Below, piece after piece: positions 1 through 12,340 of a DNA stretch of 64,000 nucleotides. The first letter of the stretch is position 1. Every line of letters starts with the position of its first letter. This DNA comes from Sipunculus nudus (lineage: Eukaryota > Annelida > Sipuncula > Golfingiida > Sipunculidae), in NCBI GenBank assembly GCA_026874595.1, contig CM049320.1:13889488-13953487 (forward strand), read 5' to 3'. Under the pieces are notes generated by a model. The model saw only the letters and a list, made by a program, of their open reading frames with translations, did not search any database and was not told the DNA's origin. The translations under genes were made by a program, and so were the position numbers.

Positions 1-245
1 GCACTTCCAACATGGTGGTTTTCCCGTGAACCTGCATGGGCACTGAACCACCTCGTGATATTTGGCAGCAGCAAAAATGGACACCCAGCACTTTCCATTC
101 AATGCCAGCGTCGAACGCCCAGAGGTCACAGTCCATGTTTCAAAACATGCTTTGTTTATGGAAGTCAGACAAAGGACCATCACTGTAACCAAGATTCTTA
201 ACAGTCAGCTGTTGTCAGACCCTGTTGAAGTGTGTTTATACATCA

Positions 246-505
246 TATGCCTGGTGTAACTAGATTTAATTAAAGGAAGCGTGGCGGATTTATAAAATGG
301 TCATTTCCATGCATGCACTGACATTAGAACTATAAGACAAAGAGATATGGCCAAAAATATATATTATGAAGAAACTACAAGATTCCACAAAGATACATGC
401 CCTGACTGGTATTACATAACATACATGTATCTATACGAACCAGAATGTGGCTGTCCAGGTTTCCATGGTCCCTATAATCTCAGCTTCTGCAAGGCAGAAA
501 CTAAG
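246..505. repeat. Dispersed repeat, copy 1 (pairs with 10437-10730)
   Basis: Diverged match to 10437-10730. Shared landmarks in order are GTGTAACTAGA, TTAATTAAAGG, CATGCATGCA-like sequence, a GGCCAMAA block, and CTCAGCTTCTG. The element class is not clear, and I see no convincing coding in it. The two copies are about 10 kb apart in the same orientation. Confidence 0.5.
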
Positions 506-577
506 AAGGAACCGAGAGGCTCCAAGCCCCCAGGGACAGATACTGCACGTCTACAGTATTCTGAGTCCCGGGCATAA

Positions 578-2290
578 GAGAGAGAGAGAGCTAGCCTGGT
601 ACATGGGTCATGTATCAGTCATTCTAACCCTGCGTCACCAGCTCTGTGGTTATTGGTCAACCCCAGAGATATGCATCTGGTGGCATTAATACCAAGGGAA
701 TCTCCCCTGGTAGCCATGATGTCATAGGGTTTTCCCCCTGATAATACCAGGGGTAGGGCATTTGTGTGACACTGGCTTGTCTTCAAAATCTCTCTTTTCC
801 TCAGTTTCCATATTCATGTCCTGCATTAGATGACCAGTTAGATGCAGCAGTTTCTTTTTCCTTGCTGCGACACCTTATTTTCTGTAAAGCGCCTTCTTGG
901 CAAGATGAAGCAGTTCTACATGTTGTTTTACAGGTGTTTGCCCACTCCTTATATTTTTACACTGTACTTTGTATCAGTTTCCTTGTCTATCAACTGAATT
1001 TTAGATTACAGCTTCTTGTCGGCCCTTTGTAAGTCATTCAAAGGTTTGTTCACATCCATATCTTCAGATTCAGGACCCCCCTCCAGATCCCTCCTTTCTG
1101 CTTTTAATCTCTTTATTTCTCTTAAGTTAGCAACATATCTTACTTATGGACTGTCCCCAAGAGCTTCATTAGTTTTGGCATGGTCTTTGGCCAACAAGAC
1201 ATCAAGCTCATGGCAGGCACTCTCAAGTAAAACATGGTGCTTCTTTACGACCCCTAGCAAAATATGAAGGTATGGTGGAACAAACATTATCAAGTGGAAT
1301 ATCCCACATAGGATGGTGATATCATATTTAGTTAATTTGCTGCAGAAGGCTTCTTTCCTTTTCCTTTTGACAGGAATCTTTTATGATCATTTATCATATT
1401 AGCTATGGATCTTTGTACAGCCGTTCACCTACATGCTCTATCAGTTAGCATTTCATCTGCTGTAATGTTGCATCTCAGACAAAAGTGTTTAGCATATTGG
1501 CACAAGAATTACCATAGATATGACTCAGAAAGGCATAGTCAACAAAAAGGAAATAATTCTATATGTTTGTCTTGCCATACCATACTTGTTTTGATTCGGT
1601 CTGTTCATTTAACGACGCCAGAACAGTTTTTTGTTTACTGTGGTAATCCTTTCCCTGGAATATACATGTAACAAAGGTATTGTTTATTACATTTGACGAA
1701 GAAGGATTAAGTAACTGAAGGCAAAGCTTAAAAGAATAACCCCCATGATCCCCTCTTATTTTGATCCATATCTCATCACTGGGTTTAGCTTTATTTTCCT
1801 TTGTTAGCTGACCTGCCTGAGAATACTGATTAAGTATTTATGATACAAACTTGAGTAAAGATTCAGGGAAATGTTGTTATTTGTATTGAAAAGGACAAAC
1901 CAAATACTTGTGTGAGAACTCTGGGGGCAACAGTGGCAAGGACATATCAACATATCAACATCAACATAGAACATTTTAAGACTGCGATATTCAAGGGAGT
2001 TGTGAGATTATACCTTCTCTAACTCTGGAGATAATTTTACTTGTTTTAAGGTTCTTTACTTGTTTATGTAGGTTGCTTTTGAAGTCTTGTTTTGAAATCC
2101 CATTGGACTTGAAAGTTTACTAATTTTTTTTAAATGCTCTGAACATTTAATCAGGCTCAGAGACAGAAGCGTTATATTAGTTCCCTTAGTTTATATGGCT
2201 GGTAGTCAATCAAGTATTATCCACATATAATTTTGAAACCATAATACTGAAAGTAAAGTATGTGGTGACCATATGTTCAGGGCAACTATG
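578..2290. other. No recognisable gene
   Basis: Only short open frames with no family resemblance. A short GA-rich run lies near 578-592. I see no repeat boundaries or RNA gene here. Confidence 0.4.
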
Positions 2291-2299
2291 CTGTCAAAT

Positions 2300-2858
2300 A
2301 TGACCTCTATCAGTCTGCGCCTCATACACTTGCCCGGACTGAAGGTTTCTTGGTCTTTTCGCCGCTGTGGTTGCAGAAGGCCCAACCGCAGAAGGCCTGG
2401 GGCATCTCGGGGAAGTTTATAGCCCTTCAGGTCACTGTCAGTTGAACCTGATGTGCTGGTTCCTCATTACTCTCCATCTCAGATACTATTGACATGGAAT
2501 TTGAAGGTCCAAGTGTTGCTTGAGGTGGCTGCATGGAGGCTGCTGAGGAAGGCTACAGTTTGGTGTATTCCCTTGTGAATTTAATTTGGGCTTTCATTGT
2601 CGCACCAGATAGCAACTCCCTTGTCATTGATTTGGTGAGTCCAAGCAAGGTATCCCCATCAACTTCATTCTCTACATTTGGAAAAGAACCAAACCGCTTG
2701 TGAGTTTCAAGATTATGGAACCCTACGTAATAGTAATGCTTCACATTGTTTCCAACAGAAGGCTTCATGCCATTAACCTGGAATGGTCCCCATTCCACAA
2801 CATTCCACAAACCACACAGGTCACCGGTAACTTGGACCACCAAATCAAAAAAGGGCAA
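2300..2858 (-). pseudogene. Unassigned exon-like ORF
   Basis: A 101-codon minus-strand frame (2858 to 2553) has protein-like composition, rich in aromatic and charged residues, for example HYYYVGFHNLETHKRFGSF. After its stop, coding-like sequence resumes near 2300-2550 in another phase, including MPQAFCGWAFCNHSGEKTKK. I do not recognise the family. It lies downstream of, and on the same strand as, the CMC-like transposase remnant at 3467-5190, so it could be a further exon of that element or a separate decayed gene. Confidence 0.25.
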
Positions 2859-3466
2859 ATCTCAAACATGATCATTTATACTTATTAATACTCCATGGTT
2901 TAGTTTGTAAAATATGTTATGACTCAAGTGCAGTAAGATGTAATATGCTTGAACATTTTTGAAGTCACCCAGTAACATATAAGAAGAGGTTCTATTGGCA
3001 GTTATACTTCAAAGACGGGAAATTATGCGTATAGATATTTGAGTCAAAACTGAATACCTTTGCAGTTCCCAGACATATAGCTGAATAAAAAAATAAACTA
3101 ACATGTAATTTAAAAAAAATTTTAAATTAAAAATGTTATTCTAAGTAGGTGAATAGGGCTTTTGTCATTAATTTAGTTATTTTCAATTTCTTCAAACAAA
3201 GGCGAGGGGTTTCCTTCTTCTCGGTCAGATAGATGACAGCTGATACAAGACATGTTGCTAACTGGTCTGCTATAATACGGCCATGAACAAATTAGGATTC
3301 ATGCCATGGAAATTTTTGTTCAAAAACGTTTGAGGGTATGGTCCTTTGAAATATTAAACACTGAAAATGCAAAAGTAGTCTTTTCAAATACTGTTTAATC
3401 TATATTTATGAGAATCAAGATAATCTAATTTGATTGGCAGCCAGTCATCGGTTGAACTTTGTAGCT

Positions 3467-5190
3467 TTATAATGAATATATTGTGTGCATATATATACTC
3501 TTCCACAGAGCAGCCATGTATCCCTGTACTTTTACAATGTGAATTAGTTTGAAGAAGAAAGGTACTTCTTCTTCCTCACAAACATCAAGTATGTAGACAC
3601 CTGACTTTTCAAACGGAATTCCATCATGTTTGATGCAGTTGACAATGCTTACTTTTTCTAAAGATATAATATCAACTTTTCCATGCAAGATATTCACAAG
3701 GGAGGCAGGGAGTTTTTCTACTGAGATTTACTTTGAATTGTGACTGGCATAGGATACATTCATCCACCATTTATTTCATAGGCCTGCCTCAACTTATGTC
3801 TAGATGAAAGGGTCAATGTAGGGTTGATATAATTGTGTTAAGTTGAGGCAGTTGGCTTGAAATATTGATGCTTTGCCTCAAACCTCATACACCAAAGGTT
3901 GCGCAAGGGACCAAACTGCAGCATCTGGTCTGGTAAGTGTACCACATGATGGTGTTTCGGAGTGAGAACATCGTTGTCAACACATTAGCGAGTGTCTGGA
4001 AGTATTAATCAGTGATATTCTTCACATATTGATTTCCCTTCACATAGGGATTATCATCAGTGATATTCTTCACATATTGATTTCCCTTCACATAGGGATT
4101 ATTATCAGTTATATTCTTCACATATTGATTTCCCTTCACATAGGGATTATTATATTTCTGAATAATATTCAAAATAATAACCTGAAGAACTATTGGAAGC
4201 ATTTTTCAAACCAAGTACCATCTTTTTTAAACTACTGGATTAAATATATAATCCCTACATGCTCTAAATATACTACCCAGCTTGGCTGATTTCTGATGTG
4301 AAGAGAACCAATTTGCATGATTTGAGGCAAAATAAGAAAAATTACAACATTTGCGATGCTGTTCCAGTGATTTTGCATTTCCTCTTTAAGACAGCCTCAG
4401 ACAACAGATTTGGCTTATCAGTAGAAGGACTTTCAATCTTTTTCAGTGCCTCATTAAAACCAGCTAAATTGAATATTCTTTTCTGAAATAAATCATTGAC
4501 CACAAGTGATATTGTTGAGGGAATGACTTCCTCCAGAAAATTGTGCATGATGTCTAGAGTGAGAGCTTCAGGAACACTATAATACCCTACTTCGCTGAAT
4601 GCACACTGTCCAGTAATACCATATGCTGGAATTTCTTTTGGATGATCAAGTATATTTTGGAGCTCATACTCATAGACGTTAGAGTCCCTAATAACAAAGT
4701 ATGTAGATCTGTAAGGCTTTGCCAACTCACTGTGATCTACTTTGCAAAATCGACATACTCTGCTACTGTTGAAATTTGTTTTAAACCAAAAAATTGAATG
4801 ATATAAAAGATTATCCCCACAAACATGTGCACCGCCTGCTTTAATTATTTTTTCTCTGCTGCCAACGGTGCTTTTCTTACCGCCTTGCATTCTCTTAAGT
4901 ACACACAACTTGAGATAATCACATACAAAGAAGATCGTCGTTGCATTTCAATAGGTTTTGATGAAAATATTCCCTCTGCCATACACTCCTGAATGTGATG
5001 TTCATACTCATCATGGGCAACAAATCAAGCGATTGCTGGTCTTGCTACAGTGCTGCAGTTGGCGTAATCTTCTTGGCAGATGGCGGAAAGTCCTCACCAT
5101 GGCTAGTTGCACATGTCGCACAACTTCTTTTTCCACATTGCCCATCGCATATGCCTCATCCATCAGCTCAGAATATGGTAAACAGACTCT
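3467..5190 (-). pseudogene. CMC/EnSpm-like transposase remnant
   Basis: Read on the minus strand, several blocks follow each other in the order of a large animal transposase-domain family that I associate with the CMC/EnSpm group. Near 5020 there is a DEYEHHIQECMAEGIFSS block. The 4908-4342 frame (188 codons) has a CRFC zinc-ligand pair near residue 53, the signature ALTLDIMHNFLEEVIP near residue 115, and a KITGTASQM end. At 3990-3890 comes HHHVVHLPDQMLQFGPL followed by WCMRFEAKHQYFK. At 3697-3467 comes the C-terminal block VNCIKHDGIPFEKSGVYI. Stops and phase changes separate the blocks, so it is broken. The order and motifs are seen; the superfamily name is from memory of related proteins and less certain. 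Confidence 0.6.
4010..4153. repeat. 48-bp tandem repeat, three copies
   Basis: Three head-to-tail copies of a 48-bp unit start at 4010, 4058 and 4106, nearly identical. The length is a multiple of three, and on the minus strand each unit reads as a 16-residue peptide containing NPYVKGNQYVKNITD. It sits between two blocks of the CMC-like remnant. Confidence 0.9.
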
Positions 5191-5259
5191 GTTGTTAAAA
5201 CCCCTTTACTCCGTATATTTGAAACATAAACACAAAAATATCACATGTTGCACGACTTA

Positions 5260-6570
5260 GTTCAGATAGTTTCAGCATGTTTGTCATTCAGAATAGTTTA
5301 TACATTTCCCTAATGTTTATTGGGAATATTTGCTCTATTTTTCTTATTATGAAATGATTAATATCCAAGGATGGTTGCCATCTCGCTCTGAGGAGAGAGA
5401 AGCCTCATTTTCTTGCCTATTGGCATGTACTCTCCCATACTTCAGATCCTGTTGTGTTTCCCTAAGTCTCGTATGATGTTGGATTGGTTGTTCATTAGGC
5501 TTCCTTACACAGCATCAGTAAACTTTGGGATGGAGGATACTTAGGTACACTCATTGAAATGATTAAAGTATTATATTGCGGTCCCAGTGTGGCCTCTTGT
5601 TGACATTGCGCCTGGGTGGTTGCCCTGGTCTCATCTCTGGGTGCTGGCATCGCCATTCTCTCTTTCTTGGACTTCCGTCGGGCTTTTCAGCATCACTAAA
5701 TGGTGCAGGATCTTTTTGTCGTCTTTTTGTCCACTGAGGTATCACATGCTTTAGCCTTTGGTGAGGGTTTAGTCGGAGTCTGAACATTGCTCAGTGTGCA
5801 AGGCTCTGTGTGGGCCTCTGGTTCCACCATATTCCACATATCTACAAATTCTCTTGCACTCTACCCAACGCTAAGTGCTGGCGTTTGATTTGGGCATTCC
5901 TCATGGGCTGAAGGTGAGGGGGATTCACAATGATATGGAGACCTATTCATTGATTCTTTGTGTATAGGTTCATGAAAGGATTTGGCCTGGCTGGCCATTT
6001 GAGCTGCGAATTCTTTTTGGCCATCAATTAGGCCCTTGCAGTTTGAGAAATATTTCCTCCTTCAAGGCGCTAACTGTTGATTAGCGTTTCTGTCGCTGAG
6101 AAGATACGTTTCCTGGCTTCTTCCATCCGGCTGACCAGCATGTTCAGGGTCCTCTCAATTGCTGGATCAACCTTTTCTTCCAGTTGATGTGTCTCGTAAG
6201 CCTTACCCTTCACCTACCTGATATTCATATTTGCCGTGATGATCTTGGTCTTGATGTTTTGCACCATCTCTCTCACTGTGTGATCAGCGGTAGATCTTGT
6301 AAGTTGGTGTATTGTCCAGATGCAGTCTCTAAGTGAGGGCTGGGGTGAAGGATGGGGTTTAGGGTCATCACCGGCTGCAGGACTACAACGTTCAGCTGGG
6401 GAAGCAGTCTGTCGAGAAGTTACTGGCCATAAATCTCTTGGGTCCATTGGCCTCCCTTGCCACCTGCCCCCTAAGGCCGTTGGTTTATTACAACTATCTC
6501 CTTGGGGTTACTCACACTGCAATGGTATCATTTGCAGGGTGTTTGTCACCTCTGCTTCTGAAGACCTGTG
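5260..6570 (-). pseudogene. Degenerate charged ORF region, unassigned
   Basis: Minus-strand open pieces at 6447-6214 and 5787-5563, joined by open stretches in other phases, are rich in Lys, Arg, Glu, Pro and Gln. One helical stretch near 6130 contains IERTLNMLVSRMEEARKR. This composition would fit the nucleic-acid-binding or coiled-coil ORF of a retroelement, but no zinc knuckle or other diagnostic motif is visible. Local GC is higher than in the surrounding DNA. Confidence 0.2.
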
Positions 6571-7128
6571 ACAGCCACACAGCAAGCATCGGGCACCTAT
6601 CTCCTCTGCACTGACGTGATTCTTTATGAAGTGCCATACAAAAATCCTGCATTTTGTCTGATTTGACAGATCAATGTAAATGTCATCATGATGAACACTC
6701 CTTATGAATTATATTACTTCTTATGAAATAATTTATGACAGGTAGCTGCTATTGCATGGGAAATGAAATTTTCTAACCAGTGCAAGTTAAAATCTAATTC
6801 TCAGTCAGTTTCATGGCCCTCCTTTGAATAGGCTTGTCTTCTGACCTACAAGTCTTGGCATATTAAAATTTAGAAAAAAAAAATGAAACGTTTATATTTC
6901 TCAATAATTCTTCAGAAATCTGTACACATTTTGCTCAAAATGACTGTCAATTTCATTGTCCGCATTAAATTAATTTCAGTAAGTTTTCACTTTATTAGAA
7001 TACATGTATATTTTCAAAGACATATATTTATATATTTATATATATATATATATATATAATATAATATATAATGAAACCCATACCCAGTGACCACTGAAGC
7101 TAGCAATGGTAAGAGATAAAGAGTACAT
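6571..7128. other. AT-rich spacer with (TA)n microsatellite
   Basis: No coding seen. A TA-rich microsatellite lies at about 7021-7072. Confidence 0.6.
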
Positions 7129-7560
7129 TAAACCAGTCAGATTTAAGGTGCTAAATCCTATTTATATTTCTGAAAAAAAGATTTTAAATATTCTAACACC
7201 TCCGTGTTACAGTATTGTTTAGTTATTATGTTCCTGTCTTGTTTTGGTTTTACATTTATCTGCACCTAGTTGTCCATAGCTTACTTATAATCCATTAAGA
7301 AAAGAACATTTTTTATTTTACCTGTGAGAGATATCTCATCAGCTGCTTGCAGGATACTTTCCAGATGTTTTCTTCAATAACTGCCTGGTATTCTTATTGT
7401 AAATCCCAGGAGATGGCAATGTACCTGAAACAGGTGTGGAACCTTGTCGATCTCATCATATGACACCCTCAAATCTTTCCCCGTGGCCTGGCCTAAAACA
7501 GAAAAGATGTTTTAGTTTACAGTTCTGATTTCTTATAGGTATTACAATCAGTTTCATCAG
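7129..7560. repeat. Left copy of a flanking duplication
   Basis: Matches 8776-9215 in the same orientation, offset about 1,647 bp. Shared landmarks in order are AACCAGTCAGAT, TTTAGTTATTAT, ATCTGCACCT, TATCTCATCAGCT, GGTGTGGAACCTTGT, and TTTAGTTTACA. The two copies enclose the triplicated unit at 7660-8710. Confidence 0.75.
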
Positions 7561-7659
7561 CTTTCATGGGAAGCCATGGTATTACATCGACACTAAACGT
7601 TGACGGACGAACTCATGTTGTGCATGAGGAAAAAAGTTATTTTAGAAACACGACATTCT

Positions 7660-8710
7660 TACAACTTCCTAATCTCCTTGCCCCTTTTCCTTTATACCCA
7701 GCCTTTTTGCTACTGGACCTTAAATTTGGCTCAAGCTCAAATTCATTTTTCTTCTGAGCTTCTTGTTCCAGGGCGGCCATCTCTTGTTCTCGCTAAGTCA
7801 ACCAATCTTGCCCTTAAGTACCCCAACTACCCGACACTCAAATTGTCTGATTGTCAGTTATCAGGACGGCTACATCCTTGCCGCATCTGTGATTGCCCTC
7901 CAGTCAACTAGAACACAATGCAATATTAAACACAGAAAGGGACCTGTGTTACAGTACCTTTCATTTTACGTCCAAATATATTTTGTAAAGAAGTCAAAGT
8001 ATAGGAATTGTGTTTGAAATTTGAACAATTGTCTCTTTTGGAGATGTGCAATTTTTTTTAATTGATCAAGCAGCTCGTTTCATATAAAGTTCCACAACAT
8101 TCAACTTCCTCATCTCCTTTACCACTTTTCCTATATCCTCGGCCTTTTTACAACAGGACCTTAAACTTGGCCCAAACTCAGCATCTCTTTTCCCTCTTTG
8201 CTTCTTGTTCCAGGGTACCCATCTCTTGTTTGTCGCTTTTTACTCTCTCCCATGCCGCAATGAAATTTTTCATCCTGTCCTTCATGGTTGCTCGATTGTA
8301 TAACGTTTTGCTTGCTGAAAACAATGACATATTAAGCATAATTTTATTTGAACAGATGAATAATCAAAGCATCATACTGTACTCCTCATTGAAGAGGTCA
8401 CAAACTTGCTTAACGAGATTTTCAAGTGGATCTGGGGTCAGAGTTTCCTGTAAAAATAAAAAAATATAGTGGAAATAAATTTCAGTTTTGTTAGGGCAGC
8501 TTTTTTCATAACGAGTTCCACAACGTTCTTTTAAAATTCCTAATCTCCTTTACAATATTTCCTATATACCCGGCCTTTTTGCTACTGGACCATAAATTTG
8601 GCTAAAACTCAGATTTGTGTTTCCGCTTCGTTTTTGTTCCAGGGCGGCCATCTCTTGTTCTTCGCTTTTTACTCTTGTCACTGCTGCAGTGAGTCTTTTA
8701 CTTGTCTTCA
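7660..8710. repeat. Triplicated ~430-bp tandem unit
   Basis: Three diverged copies start at about 7668, 8098 and 8530. Each carries CCTAATCTCC or a close variant, then CCTTTT(C/T)CTATA, CGGCCTTTTTG, ACTTGG/TTTGGC, and TTGTTCCAGGG followed by CCATCTCTTGTT. The minus strand of each unit reads as a lysine- and glutamate-rich peptide, for example QEMAALEQEAQKK. The repeat may therefore be an amplified exon-bearing segment that has decayed. Confidence 0.75.
8075..8457 (-). pseudogene. Exon-like coding pieces inside the triplicated unit
   Basis: Two minus-strand pieces are preceded by good acceptor sequences. One begins after TTTTTACAG at about 8457 and reads ETLTPDPLENLVKQV onward. The next begins after TTGTTTTCAG near 8316 and reads NRATMKDRMKNFIAAWERVK, then LEQEAKREKR. 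After one phase slip it continues KKAEDIGKVVKEMRKLNVVE. This looks helical or coiled-coil, and I do not recognise the family. A frameshift within the second piece suggests decay. Confidence 0.35.
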
Positions 8711-8775
8711 TGGTTGCTCCATTATCTATTTGATACAAAATGTCATATATAAACTTTCTAAAAAGGACACTTATT

Positions 8776-9215
8776 CACTAAACCAGTCAGATATGAGGTG
8801 CTTAATCTTATTTATATTTCTAACATTCTTAATATTCTTACCCCTCCAAGAATTTATTACATAATTTATTTAGTTATTATATTCCTATATTGTTTGAGTC
8901 TACAATTATCTGCACCTGGTTGTTAATAGGTTACTTATAATCCGTTTATAAATTAACATTTTTATATAACCTGAGAAAGATATCTCATCAGCTACTGTCA
9001 GAATACTTTCGAGATGTTTTCTTCCATAACTGCATGGTCTTCTTATTGTTTATCCTAGGGGAAGGCCATGTACACGAAACAGGTGTGGAACCTTGTAGGT
9101 CTCTCCACATGGCACCCTCAAACATTTCCCCTTGGCCTAGCCTAAAATACAAAAGATATTTTAGTTTACAATTCTGATTTCTTATAGGTATTACAATACA
9201 GTTTCATCAACATTT
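8776..9215. repeat. Right copy of a flanking duplication
   Basis: Partner of 7129-7560; see that entry. The copies differ by scattered substitutions, so the duplication is old. Confidence 0.75.
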
Positions 9216-9714
9216 TGCATGATTGAAAACATAATTTTAAATATTAAAGGTAATAGAAAATGATTTATGTAACTAAGCTGAAAAACAAATAAAAACAATG
9301 ACGCGGGAGGTCGATCGTTGATTCATGACCATGTATTAAGAACATATTTGCGCCAGTATGGTTAAAAGTTACTAAATTTTTAAAAAAAATATTCCCAAGA
9401 GGGTAGCTCTGCAGTGGATTCTTGCCGAATGCAGTGGTGTTTCACATGGCCTGCAGCTGCTGTCAGCCTGTGACGCAGAAGTGGCAAAACAACACAGCTG
9501 GGTCAATCACGATCAGCAGGGAAAGTCTGTTTACAATCTCATGGTTCTGTGACATGTCTGAGTTTCTTGATGGTCTGAAGAATTTAGGGAACGAGAGGTC
9601 ATTATAGGTTTAGTGGTGCAGGATTACATGTTAGAACAAGTCCACATCAATCAGCTTTTGACACAATATTTGGACGACGAAAGCGAAAGTGACCATGAGC
9701 ACGGTCACGCCTAC

Positions 9715-10424
9715 TGATACAGGATGGGGTTGGGGATGTCCCCACACTGTATCACAAGCAGTAGCTGATGCGCGTGGCTGACAATGTTCCAAGACCAGTT
9801 TGATGATAGAAGTCTTTATTCAATAGCAAGAGGTCTGGGACAGTTTCTCTCTCTGAGAGAGCCGCCCAGCCTCCCTGACTCTCTCTCTCTCTCTGCGCGC
9901 ACTACGGATAGTTTTGTTACAGAGCTTTCACGTGACACATGAGAGGTACATATCCATATTTCTGCATTTCGTCATAAAAGTTAAACCTGATTGGATGACT
10001 CAAAGTAGGTCACAATTACATCAGAGTTATAAGTGTTTTTCCTATCTTTCGTGAGATCTGATTGGACAAAAGTGCTACGGAAAATCCCAAGTCTGACCTG
10101 ACATACATCCAGTTATAGACTGACCTACAAGTCCTATTTACAAACTCTATAAACATAATCTGCCTGCCTCATCATAGAAACCAATTTAGAGCTAATTTGG
10201 GAGAGAACATTTAGGCTCTACAAACATACTGAATTACCATTAGATACTTGGTCGTCTGATGACCATTAATAATCTTTGGCTCTGTCTGAATATCAGAACA
10301 GACTGAAACCAAGATTGATTTTTATTTGTTTCTTGAGTAATTTTAGATCTTAATTAATGAAATATTGAAATATTCCTTTAAATATGTGTTAAGTCACATA
10401 TACACCCTTTCTTACTCCATAACA
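9715..10424 (-). mobile_element. Solo LTR with 4-bp target duplication CTAC
   Basis: The segment begins TGATACAGG and ends CCATAACA, the TG...CA of a long terminal repeat. It is flanked by CTAC at 9711-9714 and CTAC at 10425-10428. On the minus strand it starts TGTTATGGAG and carries AATAAA about 100 bp from its end (near 9808), a position suited to an R/U5 polyadenylation signal. That supports minus orientation. Length is 710 bp. A (CT)n run lies at about 9877-9896. No second LTR or adjoining internal region is visible, so this is probably a product of LTR-LTR recombination. Confidence 0.65.
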
Positions 10425-10436
10425 CTACCATCAAGC

Positions 10437-10730
10437 AATTGTGTAACTAGACTGGGGTCCAGCTATTATATTAATTAAAGGTATTGTGGGCAGATATATT
10501 AAATGATCGTTTCAATGCATGCATTGATCATCATAACTGAGACAAATAGAAGTAAATTATTGGCCACAAGTAATTATCAAGAAAGAACTATACATGTAAA
10601 ATACAACAAGGGATCTGTGAACTAACTATGATTACATAAAGTATATATACTGACCTCCTGAAGACCTACACCAAGTTGTCCATAATACTTTGGCGCTTTA
10701 TTCTCAGCTTCTGTAAATCAAAAGCTTAGA
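10437..10730. repeat. Dispersed repeat, copy 2
   Basis: Diverged partner of 246-505. The solo LTR lies just upstream of its left end. Confidence 0.5.
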
Positions 10731-11059
10731 CCAGACCAAAGGCTGAACACCATGGTTCAGATGAACAAAAAGTATCATTATTTATTTATTTAATTTTTTT
10801 CTGTAAAGCGCCAATATCCACAATAAATACATGTTTTCAGTGGCGCTGATACAAAATAATGAAACAAGTTCAGACATAAGGCATGCATGAGTTACAAGTT
10901 GATAAAAATACAATGGTCACATACAAAACCAATTAGATGATTAAGAACAGCCTAATATCAATATATCTTCACCACATGGATGATAAAGACAATAAGGTTA
11001 AAATACTCAGACACAACAAAGTATAACAGTTAACATTATCCTATAAAAGTTCATATTTA

Positions 11060-11500
11060 TCAATAAAAATTTAAATTTAAAGAATATGTCTTTAAAATAT
11101 GTTTAAAAGAATGAAGCTCCAGTTCATCTTTAAGCGTTTGGAACACTTGTTGTCTTTCAGGAGTCCATGTAAACTGGACATTCTCCTTGGTGAGGTCTGT
11201 AAGTGGACTGGCCATGGTTGCAAAGTCTTTAACAAATCGCCTATAGTAGGATGCCATCCCATGAAACTGTCACACTTCATGCAAATCCTGAGGAACTGGT
11301 CAGTCAGAAATGACCCTGGTTTACTTGAGATTGGTGGATACCCCATGTTCAGAAACAATATGCCCGAGATACTAGACCTGTTTCCCCAGCAGGTCACACT
11401 TGCTAGGTTTCAACTTTAACCCAGATTTCCGCGGCCGACTGAAAACTTCACGCAAGCGATCGTTCATTTTGGGAACATCTTGGCGAAGGCTATAACTTAA
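11060..11500 (-). pseudogene. Ty3/gypsy reverse-transcriptase fragment
   Basis: On the minus strand the blocks run RLREVFSRPRKSGLKLKPSK, CDLLGKQV, YLGHIVSEHGV, then MASYYRRFVKDFATMASPL and FTWTPERQQVFQTLKDEL. This is the end of the reverse transcriptase and the connection region typical of Ty3/gypsy pol. Several stops and a phase change interrupt it, so it is dead. The start, RNase H and integrase parts are missing here. It lies on the same strand as the solo LTR at 9715, but nothing shows they were one element. Confidence 0.85.
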
Positions 11501-11526
11501 TTCAGGTAGACTAAACAAGACTGCCA

Positions 11527-12340
11527 CTGCAGACCCCTATCAATTTTGAGGTCACAAGGTCAAAGGTGAAGGTCACAGGAGCCATCTGTGAAAAAATTAG
11601 TTTCTGGATGATAATTCCTGCTTTTATTGATGTATGGATTTCAAACTTGACTTGTATATGTCCCATTGGAAAAGCAAGACCCAAAATGATTTTGGGGTCA
11701 TGAGGTCAAAGGTCAAGGTCACAGGACTTATCTTTAAAAAGATTGTGGATGCATTTTCAGCCAAACAATTCATCTCAGATCTTTCATCTTGCACTATATA
11801 GTTCCCCTGCCAAGAGTGGAAGACCCCTATCAACTTTGAGGTCACAAGGTCAAAGGTGAAGGTCACAGGAGCCATCTGTCCAAAAATTAGTTTTTGGATG
11901 ATTATTCTTGTTTTTATTGATGTATGGATTTCAAACTTGACTTGTATATGTCCCATTGGAAAAGCAAGACCCGAATTGATTTTGGGGTCATGAGGTCAAA
12001 GGTCAAGGTCACAGGAGGTTAAGAGCGTGACCTTGACCTTGAATAGGTCCATCTCTGCTGAAAATTACACAAACTCTTTAATATCTCAAGATTGTTTGCA
12101 TGGATTGGTCCCAAAATCAAGGTGACAGAAGATCTTGGATGGCCTTGTGATTTGCCAAAAGGTCAAGGTCACAGGACCAACATATTCAAAAAGATTGTCG
12201 ATTGATAGATGGAAAAAACAATAATTGCTTGCCAAGTGTCAGTATATGCTGCTAAAAATGGGGGCCTATTCTTAAAGGGGAGATGGGGCCATACTATGTC
12301 TTGGGATACTCTGGCACCTGCGGTGCCAAGAAATGTCTAG
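11527..12340 (+). mobile_element. Helitron-like family A, 5'-truncated copy
   Basis: Satellite-type repeats run into a 3' end identical in layout to the other family A copies. There is a hairpin with arms TGGCACC and GGTGCCA, then 8 nt, then CTAG at 12337-12340 followed by T. The 5' end is missing. The body has AGGTCA-rich repeats in the phase of the 12681-16161 copy. Confidence 0.7.

Noticed and set aside
347-577. Cysteine-rich plus-strand ORF with a start codon
   Set aside because: It lies inside a dispersed repeat that recurs at 10437-10730 without the same open frame, so coding is unlikely.
5563-6447. Possible retroelement gag-like gene
   Set aside because: Charged and open in pieces, but with no zinc knuckle, protease or adjacent pol. 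Listed only as unassigned debris.
10780-10870. SINE tail (CTGTAAAGCGCC, poly-T)
   Set aside because: Suggestive motif also near 875, but no A/B boxes, target duplication or second aligned copy to support it.
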